The translations under genes and the position numbers were made by a program. DNA of 64,000 bases, taken from positions 1 through 64,000 of the forward strand of contig JBDWKL010000005.1 of NCBI GenBank assembly GCA_039973685.1, in the 5' to 3' direction. This DNA is from Hyphomicrobiales bacterium (lineage in GTDB: Bacteria; Pseudomonadota; Alphaproteobacteria; Rhizobiales; JACESI01). Below the pieces are notes generated by a model. It was given only the letters and a program-made list of their open reading frames with translations. It did no database searches and was not told where the DNA came from. Position 1 is the first letter of the stretch; each line of letters opens with the position of its first letter. Shown here piece after piece: positions 10,164 through 19,240 of this stretch.

Positions 10164-10819
10164 ATTCAGGGCATGATCTAGGTGGTATGCAAGGCTTTGG
10201 CCCCGTCATCGGCGAACCAGTGAAACCTGTTTTCCACGGCGAATGGGAAGAACGCGCTCTTGCAATTGTTATTGCGATGGCCGCATCGGGCAAGTGGAAC
10301 CTTGATAAATCACGCCATGCGCGCGAGAGCCTGCCGCCGCCGCAATATCTTAATTCAAGCTATTATCAAATTTGGATTGCGGGCCTAGAGCGCTTAATGG
10401 TTGAGGTTGGTTTGGTGACGAGCGAAGAGCTTGAAACAGGTGAAATGTCGACGCCAGCCATTCCTGTAAAAGGTGTTTTGAAGGCTGACGCGGTAGAAGG
10501 TGTTTTAAAAGCTGGCGGTCATTGCGATCGGCCAATTTCCAACGCTGCAGAATTTGAGATTGGTGATGAGGTGCGGGTTAAAAACTTTCACCCGATGGGC
10601 CATACACGCGCACCGCGTTATGTTCGCGGGCACGTTGGCACCATCATATCAGCCCATGGCGGTTATGTTTATCCAGACAGCAATGCGCGCGGGGATGGTG
10701 AAGACCCGCAATGGCTCTACACTGTTCAATTTGCGGCGGATGAACTTTGGGGTGATGAAGCACGACGTGGTGACCATGTGATGGCGGACCTATGGGAGCC
10801 TTACCTTGAGCGCGCTTGA
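10160..10819 (+). CDS. nthB: Nitrile hydratase beta subunit
   Basis: 219 residues, the usual size. The N-terminal half is helical and wraps the alpha subunit ([16 protein letters not shown] is the standard start); the C-terminal half is an SH3-like barrel with [23 protein letters not shown] and [12 protein letters not shown]. It supplies arginines that hydrogen-bond to the oxidised cysteines of the alpha claw. Coupled to the alpha gene by an ATGA overlap, and to the next gene by a 14-base overlap. Confidence 0.96.
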   Translation: MNSGHDLGGMQGFGPVIGEPVKPVFHGEWEERALAIVIAMAASGKWNLDKSRHARESLPPPQYLNSSYYQIWIAGLERLMVEVGLVTSEELETGEMSTPAIPVKGVLKADAVEGVLKAGGHCDRPISNAAEFEIGDEVRVKNFHPMGHTRAPRYVRGHVGTIISAHGGYVYPDSNARGDGEDPQWLYTVQFAADELWGDEARRGDHVMADLWEPYLERA

Positions 10820-11171
10820 TAAGAATGCGGCTCATTCTGCATTGTTAAAACTTGATAATCTACCCGTGGATGAAGTGGGTGCAGTTTTTGAAGAACCTTG
10901 GCACGCGGAAGTGTTTTCAATCGTTCATCTGCTTGTTGATCGCGGGCAATTTACCGTGAACGAATGGGCGGAAATGCTTGGGGGCGTTATCAAGGAAAAA
11001 CCAGATAATGAGGGCTACTACCAGTGCTGGTTGACGGCTTTGGAACGAATATCTTTGCAAAAAGGGCTTGTTGAAACAGACCCATTGAGTGAACGAAAAG
11101 ACGCATGGGATCGCGCCGCGAGGGCAACGCCGCATGGTGAGCCAATCGTTCTTGGGCGGGATGTAAGTTAG
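10806..11171 (+). CDS. Nitrile hydratase accessory (activator) protein
   Basis: 121 residues, resembling the N-terminal half of a beta subunit: FEEPWHAEVFSIVHLLVDRGQFTVNEWAEML and GYYQCWLTALERI match the beta-subunit helices. Proteins of this kind (P14K/NhlE type) carry cobalt into the alpha subunit by swapping alpha between activator and beta. The TTG start at 10806 follows GGGAG and overlaps the end of the beta gene. The metal-carrying C-terminal tail is short here, and no cobalt transporter of the NhlF type is in the window. Confidence 0.88.
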   Translation: MSALDKNAAHSALLKLDNLPVDEVGAVFEEPWHAEVFSIVHLLVDRGQFTVNEWAEMLGGVIKEKPDNEGYYQCWLTALERISLQKGLVETDPLSERKDAWDRAARATPHGEPIVLGRDVS

Positions 11172-11188
11172 AAAAATCAGGGATTAAT

Positions 11189-12502
11189 ATGAGCGGCAAC
11201 TCTAGTATTTACGGTATGCTTTCAAGTGTTTTTGAACGGGCAATCGTCTTTTCAAAATCGACTGATAAACGCTCCACCTCGGAGCTTTGTGACGCATTGT
11301 TGTCTGGGCGCGGTGAAGCGTCGGGCACCAAGATTGCACACGCCTTATTCACTAAATATGAGACGTTGAGCGTTGAGGAGAAGCAGGAGTTCTTTTTTTA
11401 TCTCAATGAAAACCTTGATGTTGCGACAGATGACGCGACTGCGGCAGCAACGGAATATGCAGCGAACAGATCAGCGGATGCGCTGAAAAACCTTCGCAAA
11501 TTGTGTGAACCAAAACGGCTTGATTTGTTGCGCCAATTAAACAGTGCACCAGGTGGGACTGAGCGGTTGGTTCGTATGCGGGAAGATTTGTTGGGCATGT
11601 TGAACGATGCCTCGCGCCTCAAGCGTACCGATGCTGATTTTGAATATTTGTTTTCCTCTTGGTTCAATCGCGGCTTCCTCGTGTTGCGCCCCATTGATTG
11701 GACGACACCAGCTCATATTCTTGAAAAAGTAATCTCTTATGAGGCAGTCCACGAAATTTCCAGCTGGGATGATTTGCGCCGCAGGCTCTTACCTGAAGAT
11801 CGACGCTGCTATGCGTTTTTTCATCCGGCGATGCCCGATGAGCCTTTGATCTTTGTCGAGATTGCACTCACCAATGAGATTGCAACGTCTATCCAAACTG
11901 TTTTGGCGGAAGGCCGTGATGAAATAGCGGCGGAAGAGGCGAGTGCTGCTGTTTTTTATTCAATTTCTAATTGCCAAAAAGGCCTGCAAGGTGTGTCCTT
12001 CGGCAACTTCTTGATTAAACAAGTTGCCAGTGATTTGGCGCATGATCTGCCGAATTTGAAAACTTTCGTGACACTCTCCCCAGTGCCGACTTTTTCGCGA
12101 TGGCTTTCAAAATCCTCGCAAGAGGAACCCGATGGCAAAGCACATGAAGCGTTGGGAGCTGTTCAATCAATTGAAGACGGGCAAGGGCTAGAACGCATTG
12201 TTGGTTTGAAAGATAATCTGACGGAATTAGCGGCACACTATTTCATCAATGAAAAACGGCCTGACGGCATGCCGATTGATCCGGTGGCGCGATTCCATCT
12301 TGGTAATGGTGCAAGCTTATTGCAGATTAATTGGGCGGGTGATGTTTCAATGAAGGGGCTGAAACAGTCGGCAGGTTTGATGGTGAACTATCTCTATAAC
12401 CTTCAAGATGTGGAAGCTAACCACGAAACCTATGCGCAAGACCGCGTTGTGGTGGCTCATAAATCTGTAAAAACATTGGCTGACAAGGCGCTGCGATCTT
12501 AA
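11189..12502 (+). CDS. Malonyl-CoA decarboxylase
   Basis: 437 residues. Converts malonyl-CoA to acetyl-CoA and CO2. The N-terminal helical domain covers about residues 60-150; the catalytic GNAT-like domain shows VFYSISNCQKGLQGVSFGN, LKTFVTLSPVPTF with the active-site region, and FHLGNGASLLQINWAGD near the end. Start ATG 11189 is 17 bases after the nitrile hydratase activator stop with AGGGAT-like spacing, so it is probably in the same operon. Malonyl-CoA decarboxylases are usually found with malonate uptake and malonyl-CoA synthetase genes; neither is here. Confidence 0.95.
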   Translation: MSGNSSIYGMLSSVFERAIVFSKSTDKRSTSELCDALLSGRGEASGTKIAHALFTKYETLSVEEKQEFFFYLNENLDVATDDATAAATEYAANRSADALKNLRKLCEPKRLDLLRQLNSAPGGTERLVRMREDLLGMLNDASRLKRTDADFEYLFSSWFNRGFLVLRPIDWTTPAHILEKVISYEAVHEISSWDDLRRRLLPEDRRCYAFFHPAMPDEPLIFVEIALTNEIATSIQTVLAEGRDEIAAEEASAAVFYSISNCQKGLQGVSFGNFLIKQVASDLAHDLPNLKTFVTLSPVPTFSRWLSKSSQEEPDGKAHEALGAVQSIEDGQGLERIVGLKDNLTELAAHYFINEKRPDGMPIDPVARFHLGNGASLLQINWAGDVSMKGLKQSAGLMVNYLYNLQDVEANHETYAQDRVVVAHKSVKTLADKALRS

Positions 12503-12524
12503 GCCTTAGGGCTTTGACCTGAAA

Positions 12525-12776
12525 TCAATCGCCGCCGCCTGCGTCGCCGCCTCCGTCACCACCGTAATATCCGCCATAGTATCCGCCAATACCGCCATCA
12601 CCATCATTTCCCCAACGTCTGCCTGAACGCTTGGGCGCGCGCTTGTAGTATAAGAATTCTTTGTTGGCGAGATCATCAAATATGGATAAATTAATCCCAA
12701 GAAGTTTCAGATTGATTATTAGTACGAAAGCGACAATTCCAATAAGAAGAAGGCCATCCATATTTTTATCTTTCAT
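12525..12776 (-). CDS. Small membrane protein with Gly/Tyr/Asp-rich tail, unknown
   Basis: 83 residues: one hydrophobic helix at about 9-26, a basic stretch YYKRAPKRSGRRWG, then a tail made almost only of Gly, Tyr and Asp with repeated GGYYGG and DGGGD units. No family recognised. It is convergent with malonyl-CoA decarboxylase, 22 bases apart. The ribosome site is weak, so the start is unsure (ATG 12776 or 12761). Proteins of this shape may be secreted or wall-associated, but nothing more can be said. Confidence 0.5.
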   Translation of the reverse strand: MKDKNMDGLLLIGIVAFVLIINLKLLGINLSIFDDLANKEFLYYKRAPKRSGRRWGNDGDGGIGGYYGGYYGGDGGGDAGGGD

Positions 12777-12966
12777 TTTTGAATTTGAAAATTGAATTTC
12801 AAATTAAATATTGTCATAAATTCCTTTATTAGGGATTTAGGGTGATAAAAATAAGGTCTAATATTTAATTTGTTTTGATTTATAATTGGAATTATTGCTG
12901 ATATAATTAACAGTAGGTTTTGATGTTGATTAAAGTCTGTGATTAAAGGCAATATAAAGCACGGTT

Positions 12967-13581
12967 TCAGCAAGTTGTTTTTTTGAAAATGACTGAAAGA
13001 TTGTTGGCTGGCATCTCGATGATCGTTGGCGGGGTAAAACCTTTTTCAATGCCGAGTGCTGTCATGTCATCAATATGACGCAGCCCGCCGCCCGGATTTT
13101 CTGCATGTAACTTTGCATCAAAAGCCACGTTGCTTGGGGCGGTCTCAATGTCACTGCGATGGAACGGACCATAGAAAAACAAAGGCGCATCACTCGGGAG
13201 TAATTGGCCCGCCAGTTTAAACAGCGCGACCGTTGCAGCCCATGGTGCTATGTGGATCACATTGGCAGAGATCACAGCATCTGCCTTTTCAATCGGGGCG
13301 TCATCTTCTAGCAGGTCAAAAGCAAAGGGGTGACGAATGTTGGGAAGTTTAGTTTCCTCAGTCCATGCTATTATGCTTTCCAGTTTTACAGGGTCGCGTT
13401 CGGTCGGCTGAAAGGTAAGGTTGCCAAATTTTTCAGCAAAATGAATGACATGTTCACCCGTGCCTGACCCAATTTCCAATACCACGCCGCTGTCTGGTAA
13501 GACTGACTGCAAAATGTTCGCGATGGTTTCACGGTTTCTAAGGGCTGAGGGGGCTGAACGACGTTGATCTTGCTGGGTCAT
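12967..13581 (-). CDS. Class I SAM-dependent methyltransferase, DUF938 family
   Basis: 204 residues. The SAM-binding motif is VLEIGSGTGEHVIHFA near residue 35, followed by FQPTERDP and ADAVISANVIHIAPW, all typical of the DUF938 family. The substrate is unknown. Start ATG at 13581 is chosen because AAGG lies seven bases upstream and because it makes an ATGA overlap with the stop of the ureohydrolase gene, a sign of translational coupling. The longer frame to 13644 would run far into that gene. Confidence 0.9.
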   Translation of the reverse strand: MTQQDQRRSAPSALRNRETIANILQSVLPDSGVVLEIGSGTGEHVIHFAEKFGNLTFQPTERDPVKLESIIAWTEETKLPNIRHPFAFDLLEDDAPIEKADAVISANVIHIAPWAATVALFKLAGQLLPSDAPLFFYGPFHRSDIETAPSNVAFDAKLHAENPGGGLRHIDDMTALGIEKGFTPPTIIEMPANNLSVIFKKTTC

Positions 13582-14552
13582 CGTGAAGCCTTGCTTGAAA
13601 CGAGTTGGCATAAAAGCTCGAACATGATGGAAGCGCCGACCCAAGCTGTGCCGCCTGATTGATCAAAGGGTGGGGAAACTTCTACCAAGTCGGCACCGAT
13701 CAAATTCAACCCGTCCAAATGTCGCACCACTTGCTGTGCCTGCCATGTGTTTGGCCCGCCAATTTCTGGTGTGCCGGTACCGGGGCAAAAGGCGGGATCG
13801 ATAAAATCAATATCGTAGCTGACATAGGTTGGCTGGGTGCCAACAACTTGCCGTGCTTCGCTCATGACATCATCGATGCCGCGTGTCATGAAGTCATCAA
13901 TGGTGATGATCGTCACCCCTTGTTCGCGACCCCACCGAATATCTTCATCATCATACATGGTGCCGCGAATACCAATTTGTATAACGCGCTTAGGATCAAG
14001 CAACCCTTCTTCAATCGCACGGCGGAACGGGGTGCCGTGGGTATATTGGGTGCCATCAAAGTAGTCTTTGAATAGGTCAGTGTGCGAATCGAAATGAACC
14101 ATTCCAACAGGACCATCACTCGCAAGCCCACGTAAAATAGGAAGGGAGATCAAATGATCGCCGCCTGCTGTGAGCGGTATAATGCCGTCGCGCTTGAGAT
14201 CAGTATAGGCAGTACTCACCCGTTGCATGGAATCATCAAGGTCAGCAGGGTTTGGGCCAACATCACCAAGGTCAGCACAATTGAACATCTCAAAAGGGCG
14301 CAGGCCAGAGACAGGATGGGCTGCGCGGATCATCGTGGAAAGATCTCTCAACTGACGCGGACCATGGCGCGCGCCGGGCCTATTGGTGGTTCCACCATCC
14401 CAAGGAACGCCAATAATGCCAATATCCACTTTCCCATAATCAGGATCGTCCGCACTTATATAAGGCAGGCGCATGAATGTTGGTACGCCAGCAAATCTTG
14501 GAAGGTCGAAACCTGAAATTGGTTGAAAACGTGGGTCACTTTTTTTGGTCAT
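13578..14552 (-). CDS. Agmatinase-like ureohydrolase (arginase family)
   Basis: 324 residues of the arginase/agmatinase/guanidino-acid hydrolase family, which split urea from a guanidino compound with two Mn (or Ni) ions. Metal motifs are all present: GGDH, HFDSHTD and SYDIDFIDPAF, followed by GTGTPEIGG. Agmatine, guanidinobutyrate, guanidinopropionate or free guanidine are all possible substrates and the motifs alone do not decide. Start ATG 14552 has AAGG seven bases upstream; the ATG at 14579 is an alternative. Coupled to the DUF938 methyltransferase and divergent from a RidA gene. Confidence 0.93.
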   Translation of the reverse strand: MTKKSDPRFQPISGFDLPRFAGVPTFMRLPYISADDPDYGKVDIGIIGVPWDGGTTNRPGARHGPRQLRDLSTMIRAAHPVSGLRPFEMFNCADLGDVGPNPADLDDSMQRVSTAYTDLKRDGIIPLTAGGDHLISLPILRGLASDGPVGMVHFDSHTDLFKDYFDGTQYTHGTPFRRAIEEGLLDPKRVIQIGIRGTMYDDEDIRWGREQGVTIITIDDFMTRGIDDVMSEARQVVGTQPTYVSYDIDFIDPAFCPGTGTPEIGGPNTWQAQQVVRHLDGLNLIGADLVEVSPPFDQSGGTAWVGASIMFELLCQLVSSKASR

Positions 14553-14689
14553 CAGATAGCCTTTGCAATTCGTCGTCATCTTACCCGTGAATTAGTCGTC
14601 GTCCACGTAAATTGTGCAGCCAATTAAAAAATCATAGGCTAAGGTGTTCCCTATTAGGCTGGAATGCGAAAATAAGAATGAGGGCAAAT

Positions 14690-15127
14690 ATGGGCAAAAT
14701 TGAATTTCACCAAATCGCAAAGGCACCTAAGGGCGTTGCGCCATTTTCTCACGCCACTGAGGTGGACGGGTTTATCTTTGTAACAGGGCAAATGCCAACT
14801 TGGCCGGGTGAGCCGGATCGGGCTTTGCCCGAAGGTATTGAAGCTCAAACCCGGCGCGTGATGGATAATCTCATCATCGTCTTGGAGGGCATGGGGTTGG
14901 GCCTTGATGACGTGGCACAGTGCCGCGTTTACATAACCGAATTTGAGCGTGATTATGAGGCGATGAACAAGGTCTATGCCTCTTACTTTCCCGCGGATCG
15001 TTTGCCTGCGCGAACCTGCATTGGCGTTACTGGACTTGCAGTTAAGGCGTTGGTTGAGATTGACATGGTTGCAAGGAGGCCCGATAAATCTGATAATTCA
15101 GATCCGTTACTACTAATGATAGGATGA
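14690..15127 (+). CDS. RidA family (YjgF/YER057c) imine deaminase
   Basis: 145 residues. RidA proteins hydrolyse reactive enamine/imine intermediates released by PLP enzymes. The carboxylate-binding arginine is R108 in LPARTCIGVTGL, and FVTGQMP is the usual strand. Start ATG 14690 follows GAGGG at six bases. The stop lies only four bases before the next gene. Several RidA subfamilies lack deaminase activity; with the arginine present, activity is plausible. Its place beside an aminotransferase gene operon fits the role. Confidence 0.9.
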   Translation: MGKIEFHQIAKAPKGVAPFSHATEVDGFIFVTGQMPTWPGEPDRALPEGIEAQTRRVMDNLIIVLEGMGLGLDDVAQCRVYITEFERDYEAMNKVYASYFPADRLPARTCIGVTGLAVKALVEIDMVARRPDKSDNSDPLLLMIG

Positions 15128-15131
15128 GAAT

Positions 15132-17909
15132 TTGGAATTTGGTTTGGCGATTATTATTGGCCTCATATTTCTAATTGGTGCTCCATTAGGCTGGGTTTCA
15201 TTTTTTAAAATTAATACACAAGCTAGAAAACTCGACGAATTGTCGGGTGAACTTTTCAAGTTAAAAAATCTCGTTGCGAAACTTGAACAAGACGAAGGCT
15301 TATCTTCGCTTTCAGGTGAAGAAACATCTTCTCAAAACATTGCCGAAGAAGGTGCTGCTGATCAGATTGTTCAAGAAGAGGTGGAAAGCGTTGATGCCGA
15401 ACCCACTTTTGATGAGAGCGAAACGGATGAGTTAAGCGCGGCCGCAATCAATGAGCCTGAAAATGTGCCGCCTATTGCCGTTGCTGCTTCTAACAATGCT
15501 GAAAGCACTATCGGCGGTAAACTCAGCGTTTGGGTTGGCGGTGTCACGATGGCGTTGGGGTCAATCTTCCTCGTGCGCTATGCGATTGAAGCTGGTTTCT
15601 TGGGGCCAGCGGCGCGCATTATGATGGGTATCTTATTTGGTGCGCTACTGTGCGGTGTTGGCGAATTCATGCGACGCCGAAATCCTGAGCAGAAGATCGC
15701 AGGATATGAATGGGCTGGTGTGCCTGAAATCTTGACCGCTATTGGCACGTTCGCCCTGTTCGCTGCTATCTTTGCGGCCCATACTTTGTATGAGCTGATT
15801 GGACCGACCACGGCCTTCATCGCCTTAGGCGTGATTGCATTGGCCTCCATGGCAAGCGCCATGTTGCATGGTCCAGCGCTCGCGTCTTTGGGTCTCATTG
15901 GGGCGTTTTGCGTGCCGTTCTTGATAACATCAAGTGACCCGAAAATAATGCCCATCGCGATCTATATCCTCATCGCGGGCGCTGCGGCGATCACGGTTGC
16001 GCGGCTTCGGTTGTGGCGGTGGTTGGCGTTCGCTGCGGCAATTGGCTGGCTGTTTTATGCGTGGCTCTTTCAGAGCGTCGCGCAGAGTAGCGATCAATTC
16101 ATCGTCTTAGGGTTTTTGATGGCTGTATCAGCAGGCGTAATTTTCACCTTTGTGATGTCACTCTATCCGCGCTCACTGGCGATGGTGCAACCGATTGATA
16201 AAATGGCAACCGTGCTGCTCTCGCTGTTTGCTGTACCTTGGATTGCACAAGTACAATTTGCGCATCATTCCTTCATTGCAACGGCTGAAATTATTCTACT
16301 GGTCGCGGTGCCAATGGCGCTTGCCTGTTATTATTCGGCTGTACGCTATGTGGTGTTCTTGCCGATTTTGGTGGCTCTCATTCGCTTTGCTCAATTTGAT
16401 GCGTCAACGATTGCCTTGGTCGATATCGACGCAGCCTTACAACACAGAGCGCCAGCGGACTTCTTGTCGCGCATTGATCTGTCTGTGCTTGGTTGGGTCT
16501 CGCTCTTCTTGTCGCTTGCCACTTTTACTGGTGCTATATGGGCAAGTTTGAATTCTGTCTCACGCGCCGTGGTAGCCTCTGGCGCGATGGTGTTCTTGGT
16601 CGGCATTTTTGTCATCACCTATGGACGCGTGGACGGCTTTGAAACTTCCACCTTGTTCGCCCTTATTGCCCTTGCAGGCTTTGTTGCTTGTCGTGCAGGG
16701 GGTGAATATTTGTCGAAGGCCTTTGGTGACGTAGATGATGAACAGTCTAAAAGTAGAAGCGGTTCGCTTGCGGCTTTCCTTGTCGGATCGCTTGTGTTCT
16801 TGGCTCTTGCCGCCGCGATCTTTTTTGAAAAAGCATCACTCACCGTCGCAATGGGGCTGCTGGTTCCTGCGATGGCATTCACCTATTGGCAGCACAGACT
16901 TTATGTCTTGCGGGCGCTCACACCGTTTTTTGTTATTCCTTATGGATTGCGTCTCTTTGCTGATCCCCTCATTTCGCAAAGTGATTTGAGCGAAACGCCA
17001 TTCTTCAATGTGCTGACCTATGGGTACGGCGTGCCGATGATTGGATTCATCTATGCAGCCCTTGTTCTAACGTCACAGGGACGAGATTTTTTCGCACGGT
17101 TGATGCAGGCGATTGCGATTGCCTCTGTGTCCGTCACGACTGCTATGATAGCGCTGCATTTGGTGGAGCCAGACTTCCGCTTTGTGCAGAATGATAAACA
17201 ACTGCTTTTATGCGCTGTGCTTGTTTTGGTTGGCGGTGGTATCTCACTTGGCCTGACGCGGCTTGCTTCTAAAACATCTGATCATTTTCTCACGTGGGGA
17301 AGTATCGGCATCAGCCTTGCTGGTGTTGCGATGGGTGCATTGGGTCTGTTTGTCTGGCAAAATCCAGTTTGGAATAATGTTGCAATCTCGCAGGGCTTGA
17401 TCCTCAACGAGTTGAATTTTTCTTACCTCTTGCCGTTCTTGCTTTATGGACTGATTGCTTGGCAATCGAATGACAAACGCCCGCGCTGGTATGTTGTTAT
17501 CATCAGTGTCTATTCGGCACTCTTGGGTGCTGCTTGGGTAAATTTCTTAATCCATCATATTTTCCATCCGGGGAATTTCTCATCAAGAATCATTCAAGAT
17601 GCCCAGCAATACACTTACTCTGCTGTATGGCTTTTGATCGGTATTGCTGTCCTCGCTGTCGGTCTCTACACCCGCTCTAAAACATGGCGTGCCGTTTCAG
17701 GTTTGTTGATCGCGGTTGTGGTGGTGAAGGTGTTCTTGGTGGACATGTCAGAACTAACGGGCTTCCTGCGTGCGCTTTCGTTTATTTCGCTCGGTGCCGT
17801 ATTGATGGCGATTGGCTATTTTTATCAACGCATTTTGTCGGGCCAGATGGTGACCTCTGACGGGACAGACGAGGAGCTGGTTGCCAAGCCAAGCGCAAAC
17901 GATGAATAG
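15132..17909 (+). CDS. Large multi-pass membrane protein, DUF2339 family
   Basis: 925 residues. An N-terminal helix at about 4-24, a coiled and acidic cytoplasmic-type stretch to about residue 130 (rich in Glu, Asp, Ala), then IGGKLSVWVGGVTMALGSIFLVRYAIE, the hallmark start of the DUF2339 membrane domain, and more than 20 further membrane helices. Function is unknown across the family. The TTG start at 15132 sits seven bases after AGGA. It lies between RidA and a dehydrogenase gene with gaps of 4 and 23 bases, so it is likely in one operon with them. Confidence 0.9.
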   Translation: MEFGLAIIIGLIFLIGAPLGWVSFFKINTQARKLDELSGELFKLKNLVAKLEQDEGLSSLSGEETSSQNIAEEGAADQIVQEEVESVDAEPTFDESETDELSAAAINEPENVPPIAVAASNNAESTIGGKLSVWVGGVTMALGSIFLVRYAIEAGFLGPAARIMMGILFGALLCGVGEFMRRRNPEQKIAGYEWAGVPEILTAIGTFALFAAIFAAHTLYELIGPTTAFIALGVIALASMASAMLHGPALASLGLIGAFCVPFLITSSDPKIMPIAIYILIAGAAAITVARLRLWRWLAFAAAIGWLFYAWLFQSVAQSSDQFIVLGFLMAVSAGVIFTFVMSLYPRSLAMVQPIDKMATVLLSLFAVPWIAQVQFAHHSFIATAEIILLVAVPMALACYYSAVRYVVFLPILVALIRFAQFDASTIALVDIDAALQHRAPADFLSRIDLSVLGWVSLFLSLATFTGAIWASLNSVSRAVVASGAMVFLVGIFVITYGRVDGFETSTLFALIALAGFVACRAGGEYLSKAFGDVDDEQSKSRSGSLAAFLVGSLVFLALAAAIFFEKASLTVAMGLLVPAMAFTYWQHRLYVLRALTPFFVIPYGLRLFADPLISQSDLSETPFFNVLTYGYGVPMIGFIYAALVLTSQGRDFFARLMQAIAIASVSVTTAMIALHLVEPDFRFVQNDKQLLLCAVLVLVGGGISLGLTRLASKTSDHFLTWGSIGISLAGVAMGALGLFVWQNPVWNNVAISQGLILNELNFSYLLPFLLYGLIAWQSNDKRPRWYVVIISVYSALLGAAWVNFLIHHIFHPGNFSSRIIQDAQQYTYSAVWLLIGIAVLAVGLYTRSKTWRAVSGLLIAVVVVKVFLVDMSELTGFLRALSFISLGAVLMAIGYFYQRILSGQMVTSDGTDEELVAKPSANDE

Positions 17910-17932
17910 TGTTCCCCACAGGGGATGCATAA

Positions 17933-19240
17933 ATGAACTATGTGAAACGAGCAGAAGCAGAAGCTGAACAAGAAGATCAACGTATTCGCGAGAGTGTTGA
18001 AAACATGATCGCGGACATCCGCGCGAATGGTGAAACGGCTGTTCGCTCTTATGCTGAAAAGTTCGATGGTTGGGTTGGCGATTTTGTTCTGTCTGCTGAA
18101 AAGAAGGCGGCCTTGATTGCTCAGGTGTCTGACCAAGAAAAAGAAGACATCCAATTTGCTTTTCGCCAAGTGACCCGTTTTGCCGAAGCGCAGCGGGCAA
18201 GCTTAAGCGAATTCTCCATTGAGACTGAACCGGGCGTTGTACTGGGACAAAAAGTTGTGCCCGTAAATTGCGCTGGTTGCTATGTGCCAGGTGGCCGATA
18301 TTCTCACGCGGCATCTGCCATTATGAGCGTTGCAACGGCGAAGGTTGCGGGCGTTCCTTTTGTGGTCGCCGCTAGCCCGCCGCGTGGTGATAGCATTGCG
18401 CCCGCTGTCGCTTATGCGATGGATATTGCTGGTGCTGACGTGATTTTGGAAATGGGCGGTGTTCATGCCATTGCAACCATGGCCTTCGGACTATTTGGCG
18501 CTGAGCCAGCGGATATTTTAGTTGGACCGGGCAATGCCTATGTGGCAGAGGCCAAGCGCTTGTTGTTTGGTGAAGTCGGTATCGACGTTTTTGCCGGCCC
18601 AACAGAAAGCGCGATCATCGCCGATGAAACGGCGGACCCGATGACGGTTGCAATCGACCTTGCCAGTCAAGCAGAGCACGGCACCAATTCTCCCGTTTGG
18701 CTTTTTACAACGTCGCAAGAATTGGCAGACACTGTAAATCGTATCTTGCCAAAGATAGCAGACGACATGCCAAGCGGCGAGGTGGTGAAGGCTGCTTGGG
18801 CAAATCATGGTGAGATTATTGTTGGCGAGAGCGATGAAGAAGTAGCCGCTATTTCTGATCACTATGCCAGCGAGCATTTGCAGGTGATTACCAAGAATAA
18901 TGATTGGTGGAAGGCGCGGCTTAAAAACTACGGCTCCCTATTCGTCGGCGAAGGTGCGACCGTGACGCACGGTGATAAGTGCTCTGGCACCAACCACATT
19001 CTGCCGACCAAAAAGGCGGCTCGTTATACAGGCGGCTTGAACGTCATGAAGTTTTTGAAAATCCTGACATGGCAAGAAATCAGCGAAGAAGCGAACCTTG
19101 CTTTTAGCGCTGCCGGTTCTCGCATAAGCCGCATTGAAGGCATGGACGGTCATGCGCGCGCTTGCGATTGGCGCTTGCGCAAATACCATGAAGGCACCAA
19201 TTGGGACTTCGAAGTGACGGACCAAAAGCGATATGACTGA
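17933..19240 (+). CDS. HisD-family dehydrogenase, HpsN-like (sulfopropanediol dehydrogenase branch)
   Basis: 435 residues. Histidinol-dehydrogenase-fold enzymes oxidise an alcohol to an acid in two NAD steps using zinc. The catalytic and metal residues are kept: SQAEHG, SEHLQV, HGDKCSGTNHILPT and the last His in EGMDGHARACDWR. The segment VNCAGCYVPGGRYSHAASAI is that of the HpsN branch (which acts on 2,3-dihydroxypropane-1-sulfonate), not of biosynthetic HisD, where different residues follow YVPGG. The C-terminus carries about 16 more residues than I remember for HpsN. Substrate unproven. It overlaps the next gene by eight bases and follows DUF2339 by 23. Confidence 0.88.
   Translation: MNYVKRAEAEAEQEDQRIRESVENMIADIRANGETAVRSYAEKFDGWVGDFVLSAEKKAALIAQVSDQEKEDIQFAFRQVTRFAEAQRASLSEFSIETEPGVVLGQKVVPVNCAGCYVPGGRYSHAASAIMSVATAKVAGVPFVVAASPPRGDSIAPAVAYAMDIAGADVILEMGGVHAIATMAFGLFGAEPADILVGPGNAYVAEAKRLLFGEVGIDVFAGPTESAIIADETADPMTVAIDLASQAEHGTNSPVWLFTTSQELADTVNRILPKIADDMPSGEVVKAAWANHGEIIVGESDEEVAAISDHYASEHLQVITKNNDWWKARLKNYGSLFVGEGATVTHGDKCSGTNHILPTKKAARYTGGLNVMKFLKILTWQEISEEANLAFSAAGSRISRIEGMDGHARACDWRLRKYHEGTNWDFEVTDQKRYD

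Noticed and set aside
12773-12973. 66-codon minus-strand frame in AT-rich sequence
   Set aside because: Composition (Ile/Asn/Lys) reflects AT-rich intergenic DNA; no ribosome site.
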